Source: Blastobasis lacticolella
Lineage: Eukaryota > Arthropoda > Insecta > Lepidoptera > Blastobasidae
NCBI GenBank assembly: GCA_905147135.1
Contig: LR990042.1
Location: forward strand, 15,119,545 to 15,183,544
Length of the DNA: 64,000 bases
Direction: 5' to 3'
Position 1 is the stretch's first letter; every line of letters begins with the position of its first letter. The position numbers were made by a program, and so were the translations under genes. Under the pieces are notes generated by a model, which made no database searches, was not told the DNA's origin, and saw only the letters and a program-made list of their open reading frames with translations. Below, piece after piece: positions 10,020-21,015 of this stretch.

Positions 10020-11887
10020 TCACCGCCGCCTATGGACATCAGCAACACTATAGGAGTCACGAATGCGTTGCCCGTCTCTAAAGAGACCTCTAATATACCT
10101 CTTGAACGATCCCATGTCATAGTCCAAAGGAAACACTGTGGCTGGGAGCTCATTCCACATCCGAATCGTACGAGCGAGAAACGTTCTTTCAAACCTTTGC
10201 GTGGTGACCAACAGAGGGTCTACGTAGTGGGGATGAGTACCCAGCCCACGGCGGGTAGTGCGATGGCGGAATTGTGCTGTTGGCACCAGATCGAAAAGTT
10301 CCTCGGTACACTCCCCATTGTACAGCCGGTAGAACACACACAGGGATCCAAAGTCCCTTCGGTTAGCGAGTGGTTCTAACTTGCTTGTTTGTATGGGATC
10401 GTCGACAATTCGAACGGCACGTCTCTGTACGAAGTCCAGAGGATTAAGCAGGTCGGCAGTTTCGCCGGCCCAAAGATGGGAACAATACTCCATATGAGGC
10501 CGCACCTGCGCCTTGTACAGCAGCAGGCGCTGCCCTGGGGTGAAGTATCGCTTGGACCGGTTATGCACTCCAAGCTTTTTCGAAGCCAGTTTGGCTTTAC
10601 CTTCTAGGCTACTCTGGAATCGCACGCTATCCGATATGTCGACACCAAGGATTCCGATACTATTTGAGATGGAAAGGGGTGTTCCTTGGAACTGCGGCAC
10701 CATGACAAAAGGATCCTTTTTGGCAGAAAATGCGCAGACCTGTGTCTTTGAGGGGTTGAATTCCACCAGGTTCAGTCTGCCCAGTGAGCAACTTGCTCCA
10801 AGGAGTGTTCAATATCTGACACAAGTCTTATTCGGCTTTCCGACACTACGGAACAAGGGATATTCGCACGGCCAGTATAACGAGCATCTCCAGTACTGTC
10901 ATTTGCATAGCAGTGAATACTCGGAATGTTCAGCATATCATTGATATGCAGAAGAAACAGCGTGGGAGATAGCACTGAACCTTGGGGTACTCCAGCATTA
11001 ATGGTCTTGGTATCGGAGCAGCATCTGTCGATAACGACTTGGATGCTCCGTCCAGACAAGAAGATGGATACCTAATTGCAGAGCCCCTCGGGGATACCGT
11101 ACTTCGGGAGTTTTGTTAGCAGTGCCCTGTGCCAGACCCGATAAAATGCCTTTGCTATATCAAGACTGACAGCCAAAGCCTCCCCCTTGCTCTCGACGGC
11201 CTCAGCCCACCGGTGTGTTAGGTACACGAGAAGGTCACCAGCTGAGCGACCATGGCGAAAGCCATATTGACGGTCACTGATCAGCTGGTGGTCCTCTAGG
11301 TATACGAGGAGCTGGATATTGATAACCCGCTCCATCACCTTAGAGAGCAAGGAGGTTACCGCTATTGGCCTGTAATTTGATGGGTCTGAATTATCACCCT
11401 TCTTGGGTATCGGATGCACAAGGGCTAGCTTCCACGAAGACGGCACCGTTCCAGAGGTGTAGGAAAGCTTGAATAGGCGCATTAACACGGAAGACAGCTC
11501 GGGAGCACACTTTTTGAAAACAATAGCCGGAATGCCATCAGGTCCACTGGACTTCCGGATTTCTAGGGAGAGAAGCACACGTCTTATGATTTTTTGGGTG
11601 AAACGAACCTCGGGCATGATGCCCTCACACCGTGAGATGGTAGGCGGTGCAGCTCCCCCATCATCCAGAGTTGAGTTATGAGCAAAGATATTTCTCAAGA
11701 GATCGGCTTTCTCCTTTGCTGTGTGGGCCAATTGGTCATCCGGCTTGCGCAAAGGGGGAAAGGTGGTCCGACAAAAGTTCCCCTTAACAGCTTTGGAGAG
11801 AGACCAAAAAGCACGGCTCCCAGAGGGGTAGCTGATTAGTTTCTCCCCAATTCCGCCGATGAATTTTAATTTTGCTCTGGCCATCAA
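10020..11887 (-). pseudogene. Jockey-type reverse transcriptase, inactive
   Basis: 11887-11072 carries the fingers and start of the palm: RKSSGPDGIPAIVFK, PKKGDNSDPSNYRPI, YGFRHGRSAGDLL and DIAKAFYRVWH, where Tyr (codon 11141-11143) stands for the first catalytic Asp. After a frameshift, 11059-10772 has NAGVPQGSVLSPTLF and CYANDSTGDA, where Asn (codon 10901-10903) replaces a catalytic Asp of YADD. 10766-10020 is the thumb and C-terminal region (FNPSKTQVCAFS, YKAQVRPHMEYCSHLW, FVQRRAVRIVDD). The frames overlap by a few bases, as expected from single-base indels. Confidence 0.8.
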
Positions 11888-12845
11888 CCTCTTTGTAGAC
11901 CTCGATACAGCGTTGTACTTTTCCTCAAAATGTGGGTGTTAGGGTCCTTCTGGGCCCGAGCCACTGTCCAGAAGCAAAGCTGTATCCACGGGTACGACGC
12001 GAATAATTCTCGCAATCCATCCCAGTCTGCTGAACCATAATGCCATACCTTGCGTGACCCACTGGGGCGAGCCCGTTCGGGTATAGCAAGAGGCGTCTCA
12101 GAACGGACCAGGCAGTGGTCTGATGTCCCAAGAGGGGCATCGATGTACACCTGATAACCGTCTGGGTGGGTGGTGAGCAGAAGGTCTAATAAAGAGGGTT
12201 CACGGCCCACAACATCCGGTAAGTAGGTAGGTTCTGACACCAGTTGCGTGAGACCATGGGCCAGAGAAAATTCATGGGCGGACCTCCCGCCCGGGTTAGT
12301 AGGACGGCTTGACCCTAGCCACTCAGCGTGGTGACCGTTAAAGTCTCCTAGGACTAACAACTCGGCTGAAGGATACCGCTCAAAGACTTTGTCGGTAGCG
12401 CATTGTATATGCTCGAAAAACCGATTTGTCTCACCTACGCCGCCGTTGTATAGGCATGCGTAGACACGGGATAGACTCCCCTGTTCTACGCACACCCATA
12501 CCACAGATTCGTCACTTAGTTCTATGGCATTAAGACGTCGACAGCAGATATCACCTCTGACGAATAGGCACACACCAGCGCGAGGTAAAAACCTGTGTTC
12601 CAATTTGTATCCAGGATAGTGGAGATACGAAGTGTCAGCCGGAGGTGATATCTGTGTTTCCGTCAGGAAAAGTAAGGCGGGCTTCGCCGTCTCTAGGTAC
12701 GGCGATCAGATTGGAGTGTAGACCCCTGATATTACAAAAGTCCACTCGAAGTGTGGAAAGGGGTGCCGCTGAGAGAACCTTACTTTTATTTTTCCTTGCC
12801 ATTTGTGATAATATTAAATTTGGGGATGTAAAGGAGTGCTAAAAC
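11884..12845 (-). pseudogene. Jockey-type endonuclease
   Basis: The open stretch 12603-11884 holds the catalytic landmarks of APE-like endonucleases: VLGDFNGHHAEWLGS in the middle and GTSDHCLVRSE near the end (the SDH motif). The N-terminal part lies in another frame up to about 12845. Compared with copy B at 36187-37460, this copy lacks about 137 bp of the linker (the junction is near 11975). It is followed directly by the RT frame. Confidence 0.75.
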
Positions 12846-13425
12846 ATCGGTATCCAGCAGGGCAAGGTCGTTTTGCTTCTGAACGCTGCACAGAGATGGG
12901 TTATGTGAAAAGTTAGCACGGGGGACGGAAGGGCCCCCGATCCCCCCTGAATATACCTGCCGTGTCCACTCCGGTCTCCTACCCCGGCACGACAGACATA
13001 TTCAGGATTTTTCGCACAGTTGGCGGGACAGCCTCCCGGGCCGGAGATTAAAAGCGATGCCGGGGTTCGGGTCCCCTACTAACCGGCGGGCGGCAAGCGA
13101 CGAGCCGTTTCATCGGGTCTCCCTGGCCCCCGCGCCAACCTGTCACGCCCAATCCTCTAACATATCCAACACAAAACTGGGACCTGCAGGATACCAATAT
13201 TATAGCACTCGGACAAGAGGGGAATGGCTCACGGAGTACTCTGACGGAACACAGCCCAGAGGCTGCTTAGCGCCATGCTAACTCATCTCCGTGGGTGGTC
13301 GCTAGCCATGCGGGCTGAGGCCCTACCACCAAGCAACGTCGGCTGCACTCTTCGCACCACCCGGGGGTCACGGGTCTCTAGGGTATAGCCTACGGACGTG
13401 GTGCAACAAGACCCCCAAAATTTCG

Positions 13426-14080
13426 TGGATGTCAAATTTACGGCGTTGGAGACTTCCCGCAGGAAACCTGATCAATCATATTAAGCAAAAGCGGCACATA
13501 CCAACCAAACAAACATCAACAATATATAATCATCGAACTATCAATCAAAATCAAGCTATCATAAAAATGCCTTTGCCACCAGTTTACAAGAGAATATATC
13601 ATCAGATAAGACTAAATATCCTATCTGTGGAGACGATCATGCCATCTTTCACTGCCCAAAATTCAAAGAAATGACAAATATCGTCACAAAATTAAATCTG
13701 TGCCCTAATTGCCTTTATAAACATCATGGAAATAAGTGTTTTTCCACAAAATGGTGCCGTGTGTGCAATAATGCACACAATTATTATTACATGACGCAGT
13801 TGCAAGCAATCCGACACCTCCACGTCCAGTCCGAGAGGGGGCCGACGACCGCGCAGGGCGCCGCGGCCGCCCCGCCTAGACCGCCAACTCAGCACAGCCA
13901 AAGCAACGTGTCGCTGCAAGAGGAACCATCGGAGGTTCTATTAACCACAGCGATGATCAATGTTCAAGCCGCGGATGGGACCTACTACAAGTTGCGAGCG
14001 CTGCTGGACCAAGGATCGCAAACATCATTGATCTCCGAAAACGCCGCCCAGCTTTTGAAATTGCCAAAACAGCGGTGTGA
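13426..14080 (+). pseudogene. BEL/Pao-type gag C-terminus, zinc knuckle and protease start
   Basis: Continues the gag frame interrupted at 9958. Visible parts: VKFTALETSRRKPDQ near 13430, a Cys/His array with CPNCLYKHHGNKC and CRVCNNAHN at about 13700-13780, a Pro/Ala-rich linker, and an aspartic-protease site LLDQGSQTSLISENAA near 14005 (the D-Q-G-S-Q active loop of BEL/Pao proteases). Immediately after the protease start the sequence jumps to env (14077), so the rest of protease, RT, RNase H and integrase are deleted. Confidence 0.75.
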
Positions 14081-14990
14081 TTGCCAACAACATCCTGTAC
14101 GACTTAAGAAAAATACAAGAAACTTTGATCGATGCGATAAGCAATATTTATAATAGAAAATACAATTTTAATTTGTTATCTCCACAACAACTGAAAACAC
14201 AACTTCTATTTATATCAGCGGATCTTCCCAAAGATTTATCAGTACCAATACAAAAGATGGATTTAAGTGAATTATATAATTTATTAAAAGTACGAGCAAG
14301 AATATCGGAACGCTACTTAATCATAGAAATCAAAATTCCATTAATAAGTCGAGACATTTACGAAGTATCAAAAATCATACCAATGACGGAATACGATGTG
14401 AAATCCTGTACCCATCAGCATCCAGATATTATTTTATGTTATCTTACAAGCCCTATTTTTTATATGAAGAATGACTAAGCATATGCAAAACAAATCTTAT
14501 TACAAGATCATGTACAAAAGTATCTAACCCTTGTACAAACACATGGATATATCTACATCAAATAACCACATTTATTTACGCCTGTTGCGACGAGTGCCAG
14601 GTAAAACTACTCTGTGGAAATCAAGTTACCGTAATAAGACTATTCACCGTAAGCGAAGGATGCGTCATAAAGTCAGCTGATTACTTTATTTACTCGCATA
14701 AACCTCAAATGACCTAGTTACAGACGAAAGCGAGTATTGAAATTCCTCAAATTTTACCTCTAAATCACATCATCAGCATACCTATATCATCTACAAAGGA
14801 CATTGCTCGTCGTCCATACATAGTTGGCCTAAGATCCAACAGGGAGGTGTATTTACTTTTTGGGTTTTAGATAATGTATATATTCGATTGAACCTAAATT
14901 AAAACAACGGACACATTTGAGAATTCGAAAAAAATCAAGACACTTTCGGATTTTGAGGTTATAATTACGTCAATAAAAACATTCGGTATG
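14077..14990 (+). pseudogene. Retroelement envelope (baculovirus F-like), N-terminal part, degenerate
   Basis: 14077-14478 is a 133-codon frame with a predicted helical, heptad-rich segment followed by a beta-rich section. It resembles the envelope fusion-protein family shared by insect errantivirus/BEL elements and baculovirus F proteins. Reading beyond 14481 needs frame changes and stops appear, so the gene is broken. No signal peptide or furin site remains. Its family members would sit in the membrane of particles; this copy is a fossil. Confidence 0.6.
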
Positions 14991-16090
14991 TAGCAATAAC
15001 TTAGCATGTATTACTGAGTGTAAGGACGTACTTACATTGGATTATAAATTGTAGGTAAACGTTTTATTGTCACACTGCTAGGTCAGTCATAACACTCTGA
15101 ACTACTGTTTCGAAAACAGCTCTGCTGATACAATTCTCGTCATATCCCGCTGATGCTGAGTTTTAAAGGCTTGCATCCTTGTTTTCCACCCTACTCGTTA
15201 TCCAAGTGAGAGCAATATAGGATACTTAACTACCTTAGTTTTCTTTGAATTATCGGTCAAAAAATCTGTCGTTGAAGCGGACCAAACTCCAGGAGTAGGC
15301 TTGACAGATGCGCGCTTCTTGACATTGAACTCTAGGAGTCTAGGAGTCAGGAGTCTTATGGACATGCAAGGATTTTATTAAGGATTTCCTTTTTTATTTA
15401 CGTGTGATTATAAAGTAGGTATAGCATTGTACTAGTACCATATGTCAAATGTTATTAGTCTTTGGCGCTATTATATGTTGTTGGTTTTTGGCGCACGCCT
15501 ATGAAGTTTTGTGTACTTCATAGACCGGCCCCGCCCCTTTAGTGAAGTGCCACGAATAACGAATAACAACAGACAATCGAAAATCGGTATTATTAAACAT
15601 TTAGGTAACCTTATTATTTTTGTAACTAAACTCTTATTTCTTGTTTGAATTTCACCTTAAGAGACCTTTCACAACAACGATTTCGAGTCGCGCGTATTCT
15701 ACGCAATAGGATGATAGAAATACGCACGTGTCATAATCGTTGTTGTAGAAGGGTTTTTAATGTCGTATTAATAAATTATCAATTCAGAAGAAAATAAATA
15801 GTTTATTTTGTATAATACGTATAGCATAACCATGCAACTATCGATTCCAAGTTCTATGAGAATGATTATCGATAATCGAATAGATTCATTAACGATTTTA
15901 TACAACCACATCCCTACTGTAATCTGTCAAAATAGATAATGTCTAAATAGTAACACCGAGGATTATGACGGAAGTGAATACTTTTTAAAATGTTTTCGAA
16001 ATTAAGAAGTGTCCGTTCTATTAAAATATTTGTAATGTACATTATAAAAAGATCTAGTAATTATAGTAAATGTTTCATGAGTGTTGATTC
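14991..16090. other. No recognisable gene; degraded env interior or later insertion
   Basis: AT-rich, without coding capacity. It lies between the N- and C-terminal env relics, so part may be decayed env, and part foreign. Around 15475-15545 GGCGC and GCCCCGCCCCT patches occur. I cannot assign it further. Confidence 0.35.
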
Positions 16091-16114
16091 ATAGGCCATT
16101 TTTAACAATGTCTT

Positions 16115-16525
16115 TTGTCTGAGATAGCGATAGCTTACAAGCGGCATAACAAGGAACAGCTAAAAAAAATAAGAGCGAGATTAGACTCCCTTCAGAGAGA
16201 AGAACCATTTATAGAGAGGTTGTCATATCATGATATCCACCACTACAAAAGTATCTACGTGATCCTCGCCATAGTGATCATACTAGCAGCAGCAGTGGCG
16301 TGGAGGCTCCGGCGGGCGCGGGGCGGCGAGGGCGAGGCGGCCGGCGCGGGCGCGCCTGCCCGCGGCGGGCGAGCCGCGGCCGGCGCGCACCCCGCAATCA
16401 CCGAGTGTTGTGAAAGTGTTAGTGATCAGTACGTGGAAAGTGCTCAAAATAATAGTGTGAGTGAAAAACAAGATAAAGCAGTGTCCCCTATATATAGTAC
16501 GGTTAATTTTCATCACGAAGCGTAA
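16115..16525 (+). pseudogene. Envelope C-terminus: membrane anchor and cytoplasmic tail
   Basis: A 136-codon frame with an amphipathic stretch, then one hydrophobic membrane segment of about 20 residues around residue 50-68 (codons near 16255-16310), a short Arg-rich stop-transfer motif and a Gly/Ala/Arg-rich tail. The tail (16308-16400) is strikingly GC-rich against AT-rich flanks. The order matches the end of an errantivirus-like env. The listed start is only the first available codon; this is the 3' end of a longer, broken gene. Confidence 0.55.
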
Positions 16526-16826
16526 ATATCTTAGTTTAAACTAAAAATGCCCATCATCCTGTAAATCATCATTAACCCTTAATTTAGAGCATGTACGAGC
16601 TACGCACGTACAAAACATAAACGCAACGTCGGCGTCTACCCCAATCCATTAGTTTTAGCGCATCGCCACGTCAGTTCGCATTCGGCAATCATCAACGTCA
16701 CGCGTACTCATTATCATATCATTATATCATTATCAATCTATCAATTTAGCATTACTTTATCAATTATCAATAAATCTCTTTAAAGACACTATCCTAGTTA
16801 TCAAATCATCAACCCACCCCCAACAA
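16526..16826. other. Post-env spacer, no gene
   Basis: Between the env stop and the LTR fragment. It contains repeated atcattatc words and no coding capacity; probably the untranslated 3' part of the retroelement. Confidence 0.35.
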
Positions 16827-16912
16827 CCATGTTATCAATAATAACATAAAATTACAAGCTTAACAAATCAGGCTCTACATCAGTATGGCCTTGTTAGATA
16901 CGCAAAATATAA
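16827..16912 (+). repeat. 3' LTR fragment of the env-bearing element
   Basis: About 85 bp nearly identical to 7916-7983 plus 8346-8375, including tatggccttgttagatacgc. Here the LTR is uninterrupted by the SINE, which confirms that the SINE at 7984 is an insertion. The match ends abruptly at about 16912; the remainder of the LTR is missing. Cuticular-protein DNA begins within the next 250 bp. Confidence 0.6.
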
Positions 16913-17204
16913 AACAATTTTATGTTTGATTTACCTATCCCAAAAATTATGACGTCTACCCGTTTTGCCCAATTCAGATACCCATTAAGGCTCATATGCG
17001 GGCAAAACGGTTTTTTTAGTTATTTTTTCTATTTATAAAATATCTGATGGAAAATGCTTTTAAATTGTGTTTTATTTTTAAGTTTAATAAACATCCTATC
17101 TTATAAACTAAATTAAGTTAAGATATTCATCACATTTATTTAACCTCGCGCGAAACTTACCCGTTCTAGGCCACCTTCCTCTACTAGTTTGCCTTTGAAA
17201 TCAC

Positions 17205-17292
17205 ATAGGTATTTAAGAATTCTGATACATAAATACTGACACAGTTTGGTATAAATCATTATTAACAATACATCCGCCACACTACAAACAAC
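17205..17292 (+). promoter_or_regulatory. Core promoter and 5' UTR of CP1
   Basis: TATTTAAG at 17210-17217 is a TATA-like box. About 28 bases downstream is ctgacacagt, an initiator-like context. The 17210-17300 block is closely matched at 32145-32233 and 42268-42342, and more loosely at 45017-45070, which argues for a duplicated functional promoter. Confidence 0.6.
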
Positions 17293-20200
17293 ATGCAACT
17301 GGTGAGTCATAATTAATTGTTTTATTTATTTATCTAGGAAAAATCAGTGTCACACAAGTATGTTACATAAACAAAATATATCAATAGACTTACAGTTCCA
17401 TAATTCTGATACAAATTTTTATTTTTTCGTACAGCGCAAGAAAAAGTAACTAGTTTTGAATTGATTATTAACAAACATCTATCAATAATATCTGCGTAAT
17501 AGTACCTAATAATGCCATATTAAGGTGCCGGTTGCTTGTTTGACAGTCGCTACATTTCGTATAAAATGTTATGATTGGCTGCTCTTGAAGCAGTGGAGGG
17601 ATGCCGGCAATATTAAATCGTTATGGTGACAGCAATGGCTCTTAAATTTGGCGATTATATTGTATTTGTTTATTTATTTGATTACATTTTGAAAAAGTTG
17701 GCAATTATTAATATTAATAATAATAATGTTTTTGTTCTTTATATTTTTGATTTGTTGTTAAAATTTAGAAATACTTTTTTAAATTTTAAGTGTGTTTATT
17801 GTCATCCTTGCCACATGGCCATAGCAGAATAACAGCGGCTGCTGGTTTCACTAGCAGCTATAGCTGAGACTTGGACCAATATGTTTTGATTGATAGATTG
17901 ATTGATTGATTGATTTATTAAAGCTTTATGCACAAAAGTACAGTGGCGGACTTAAAGCTAAAGTACCCTTATCTACCAGTCAACCGGAATAATCTAAGCC
18001 TGAAAAAGGTAGGCGGTGCATTTAGTTTGTTTAAATTTTTCTTACAAATGCATTTCCTCTTTGTATTATTAAATAAGCAAATCAAATAAACATTTTCATT
18101 TTTCTGTTCTTGTAGACATCGTAAGGTTCCAGTTTGAAGGACTAGGCCAGAAAAATTGCAGTCCTATTCATCATCTTAGTTCTCACTAAACCAAAGTGTA
18201 AATATCAAAGATGTTGTGGGCGACAGTTACCGCCTTCCATCAGTAAAAATATTTATGAAAACTAATGCGCTCATTGAGACCTTTGAATAGATCAGTTATC
18301 TATGAAAATTGGTAGAAAAGGAAGATTATCCATCTGTCTGATGAATTTTACTTACAAACATATTTGTCTCGTACTTTTTTGTATTATACGGTAGAAGGAC
18401 ACAAATAACAACAGGCAAGCTGGCCACCTGATGGAAAGCGGTCTCCTCTGCCAAAGATACGGCTCTCCCAATCCCCACCCCGTAGAGTACTGAAGAAATT
18501 ACTCACCGTCAGGAACACAATACCTCTTACCTTGGAGCAAAGTAGATATACTTGCTCCATCGAGCGGCTCCAAATCAAACGCAATACCCGTTACCCACCC
18601 TTATAAAATACAGTAACTTTTCATGTCAAAGTACAGTAAGGTTTTAACTCCCGCTTATTTCATCCTCATCATCGTCTTAGCGCTCATCCCGGTCTCTGCC
18701 AGAGTCCGCTTTCCTACTCACTCTTCTCCATTTCGCCCGGTCTTCAGCATCCTCTCGTCGTAAACCGTTGGCTCTCGCATTCGACTCGGCAACGTCAATC
18801 CATCGCTTCTTGGGTCGCCCACGGGGCCTCTTTCCTGATACCGGCATGTTCAGGCACCTATTTTCCACGTATCCCTGAGGCTTACGCAAGACATGACCAA
18901 AGCAACGCAGACGAGCCTCCTCGATCTTATCTGCGATATCCCTCACGCCAAGGCTGCCACGGATGTACTTGTTACGTATTCGATCGAGTCGCGTAACTTC
19001 GCACATCCACCGCGGCATCTTCATTTCGTTGACGTGGAGTGACGTAACGCGTTTCGTCAGCGCTGGCCATGTCTCACAGCCATAGAGCATAACCGGTCTA
19101 ATTTTACACTTGTATATAAGCCCTTTGAGCTTTACAGGGATTTTAGGGTCACAGGTGACTGCCGTGAGTTCCCGCCATTTGGCCCAAGCTGCAGAGATTG
19201 GGTACTTGACATCGGGGCCGATATCGCCAGACTCATGCATCACGGATCCGAGGTATTTGGATTTATCTGTTCTATTGACAGTTTCTTTACCTATACGGAT
19301 GGTGTCGGGATCCGCGCTGCAGCTGGCCATATACTCCGTTTTGGCAACGTTCAGTTTCACCATCGTTTTCTAGCACATCCTTCCACGTGTTTACTCTGCC
19401 TAAGCTTGCTCACCAGTACAATGATGTCAGCGTACTTCATAAGCCAAGGAAGCATGTCCTGAATTTTCGCTGAGAGGGCATCGAGCACAATGCAAAACAA
19501 GTAAGGGCTCACCACTGAACTATTGTGAACTCCTACTGTAATCAGGAAGGGATTAATATGGCCTACGATGGTTTTGACGACGGCTCCAGTATTGGCATAC
19601 ATATCCTGTATAATACTAATGTACGCTTCGGGCACAGACTTTGACCTCAGAGCCTACCAGGCTCTCCAAATCCCCACCCCGTGGAGTACTGAAGACCTTA
19701 CTCACCGTCAGGAATACAATACTATTTAAAATATAATTGGTTGGCTGGGTACTTTCACCTTGGAGCAAGGTGGAGATATTTGCCCCGTCGAGCGGCTCCA
19801 AATCGAATGGGATACCCGTAACCCGCCCTAGCTCTCCTAAAATACAGTTACATTTCATGTCTACGTACAGTAACTTATAATCTCCCGCTTATTTGTGTAA
19901 TCTATATACCAGAAGTTGTTTCTGGTAGCGGTGTGGTTGGCTGTGGGCTGGGGCGCGCCGCAGCGAGCGCCGCAGCCGCCCGCGGCGGGAGCGTCCAGTC
20001 CGGCGGACCAGGGGGAGCCTCCAACTTTTGGGAAAGTCCAAAGTAATTATGGAAAAAACGATGAGCTGCTGTACTACCAGAATGTCTACTACGGGCCAGG
20101 GCGGTACAAATTCAAGTGAGTATTATTATGATAGTTATTCTATTTTGACTAGTGATAGGGCTTTCAAGAGTGATAGATGATCCGCTTTAATGAATACCTA

Positions 20201-21015
20201 CCGCGTTATCTATTTCTGTCGCAAAGGAATAAAGCATCCTGCGTAGCAAGTCTTGATTGAAGTTGACACCGCTATTGCGTGTCTTTTCTGTTCTAACACA
20301 ATTGTATGAATCGTAATCGTTATGAATGAAGATTGATCATGGTTGTATTCATTAAAACACAGGTTTAAGATTATAATAATACCAAACGTATTTATGGAAA
20401 CCTGACAAAAGCACAAAACGCAGGACAATGGATAACAAAACGGAAGCAGAGAAAAGTAGTAACGTGCGTTGGTAGCATTTAAAGCGACGTGAGAAAAATT
20501 ATGGCGCCTTTCTCATTTTATCGTAGATAACAATGGGCGACATTTACGTTACTTTCTACGGCATTGAAACATCACTGGGAAACTTATACATTTCGCGCGA
20601 ATTCGGCAAAACATAACGAAATACCTAGTAAATACTTTGCTTGTATCCTAGTTATAGAATATCATACTGAAAATAGTCCTAGTTATTGATATAGTTCTTC
20701 AGATCTAACAAGAACAAAATCATATTGTACTCTGATTTCTGTATTCTCTATTGCAGCTACATACTATATCAAAGCTCCCGCGAAGAGGAGAGCGAACTGA
20801 GAAACGAGGGTTGCGACAACGAGCACGTAGTAGTGCGCGGGAGTTACTCTTTCGAGACTCCGAACAGCAACCGCTTGGTCATCGTTCATTACGTTGCTGA
20901 CGATCAAGGCTATCACCCTAAAATCAAGACTGCTAGAACTGACGTTGAGTCATTAGAAAATAAATTTCCAGATACACCAGGCTTCCACTTGATGTGTAGT
21001 CTCTGTGGTGGATAG
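17293..21015 (+). CDS. Cuticular protein CP1, RR-1 type (three exons)
   Basis: Exons 17293-17301, 19913-20115 and 20757-21015; all introns are GT-AG and the phases (0, then 2) close to 471 coding bases, 156 residues. Exon 1 encodes only MQL. Exon 2 completes a signal peptide (KLFLVAVWLAVGWG, cleavage before APQ) and a Pro/Ala-rich segment with a Tyr-rich end. Exon 3 has the chitin-binding RR-1 motif (VVVRGSYSFETP, then VHYVADDQGYHPKIK) and a C-terminus CSLCGG. It should be secreted by epidermis and bind chitin in soft cuticle. Intron 1 holds a LINE and SINEs. The stop codon abuts a transposon (21015-21875). Odd: Cys residues are rare in this family. Confidence 0.85.
17886..18000 (-). repeat. 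LINE/SINE 3' end with AATC tail, in CP1 intron 1
   Basis: Read on the minus strand: gctttaataaatcaatcaatcaatc, i.e. a polyadenylation-like AATAAA followed by an (AATC)n tail. It is a retroposed fragment without coding capacity. Confidence 0.4.
18405..18610 (-). repeat. SINE family B, copy 1 (CP1 intron 1)
   Basis: Shares ggccacctgatgg-aaag-ggt near its 3' end and gtcgagcggctccaaatc-type head with copies at 19655-19825 and 22040-22395. The minus-strand head has a box-B-like gtttgatttggag. The segment from 18457 on is also part of a direct repeat around the RTE LINE. Confidence 0.6.
18661..19640 (-). pseudogene. RTE-clade LINE, 5'-truncated, in CP1 intron 1
   Basis: 19363-18677 is a 228-codon frame with the RTE C-terminal signature: KYLGSVMHESGDIGPDVK, RPVMLYGCETWPALTKR, RLRCFGHVLRKPQGYVENR and KRPRGRPKKRWIDVAESNA. 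19635-19357 is the palm in another frame, with a degraded GVRQG-type site and KYADIIVLVS, where Ile (codon 19423-19425) stands in place of the second Asp of YADD. The 3' end has GATGATGAGGATGA, the usual RTE tail. It is antisense to CP1. Confidence 0.85.
19655..19825 (-). repeat. SINE family B, copy 2, just upstream of CP1 exon 2
   Basis: Closely related to 18457-18610 (ccccaccccgt-gagtactgaag, ctccaaatc). The similarity continues past the SINE to about 19893 and matches 18610-18660, so both sides of the RTE insertion carry the same 200-odd bases. It ends about 20 bases before the exon 2 acceptor. Confidence 0.6.

Larger units (their letters stand above)
9959..13425 (-). mobile_element. Jockey-type LINE (copy A) inserted in the LTR element's gag
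   Basis: A nearly full-length LINE on the minus strand: 5' region (13425 to about 12850), endonuclease (about 12845-11884), RT (11887-10020), 3' UTR and poly(A), which appears as the T run at 9959-9968. Its 5' terminus (gaccccc-aaa at 13418) matches that of copy B at 37903, so the 5' end is probably complete. Gag sequence of the host element lies on both sides. It is inactive: RT needs a frameshift and two catalytic aspartates are changed. Confidence 0.8.

Noticed and set aside
16283..16516. Minus-strand gene opposite the env tail
   Set aside because: Shadow of the GC-rich env tail frame.
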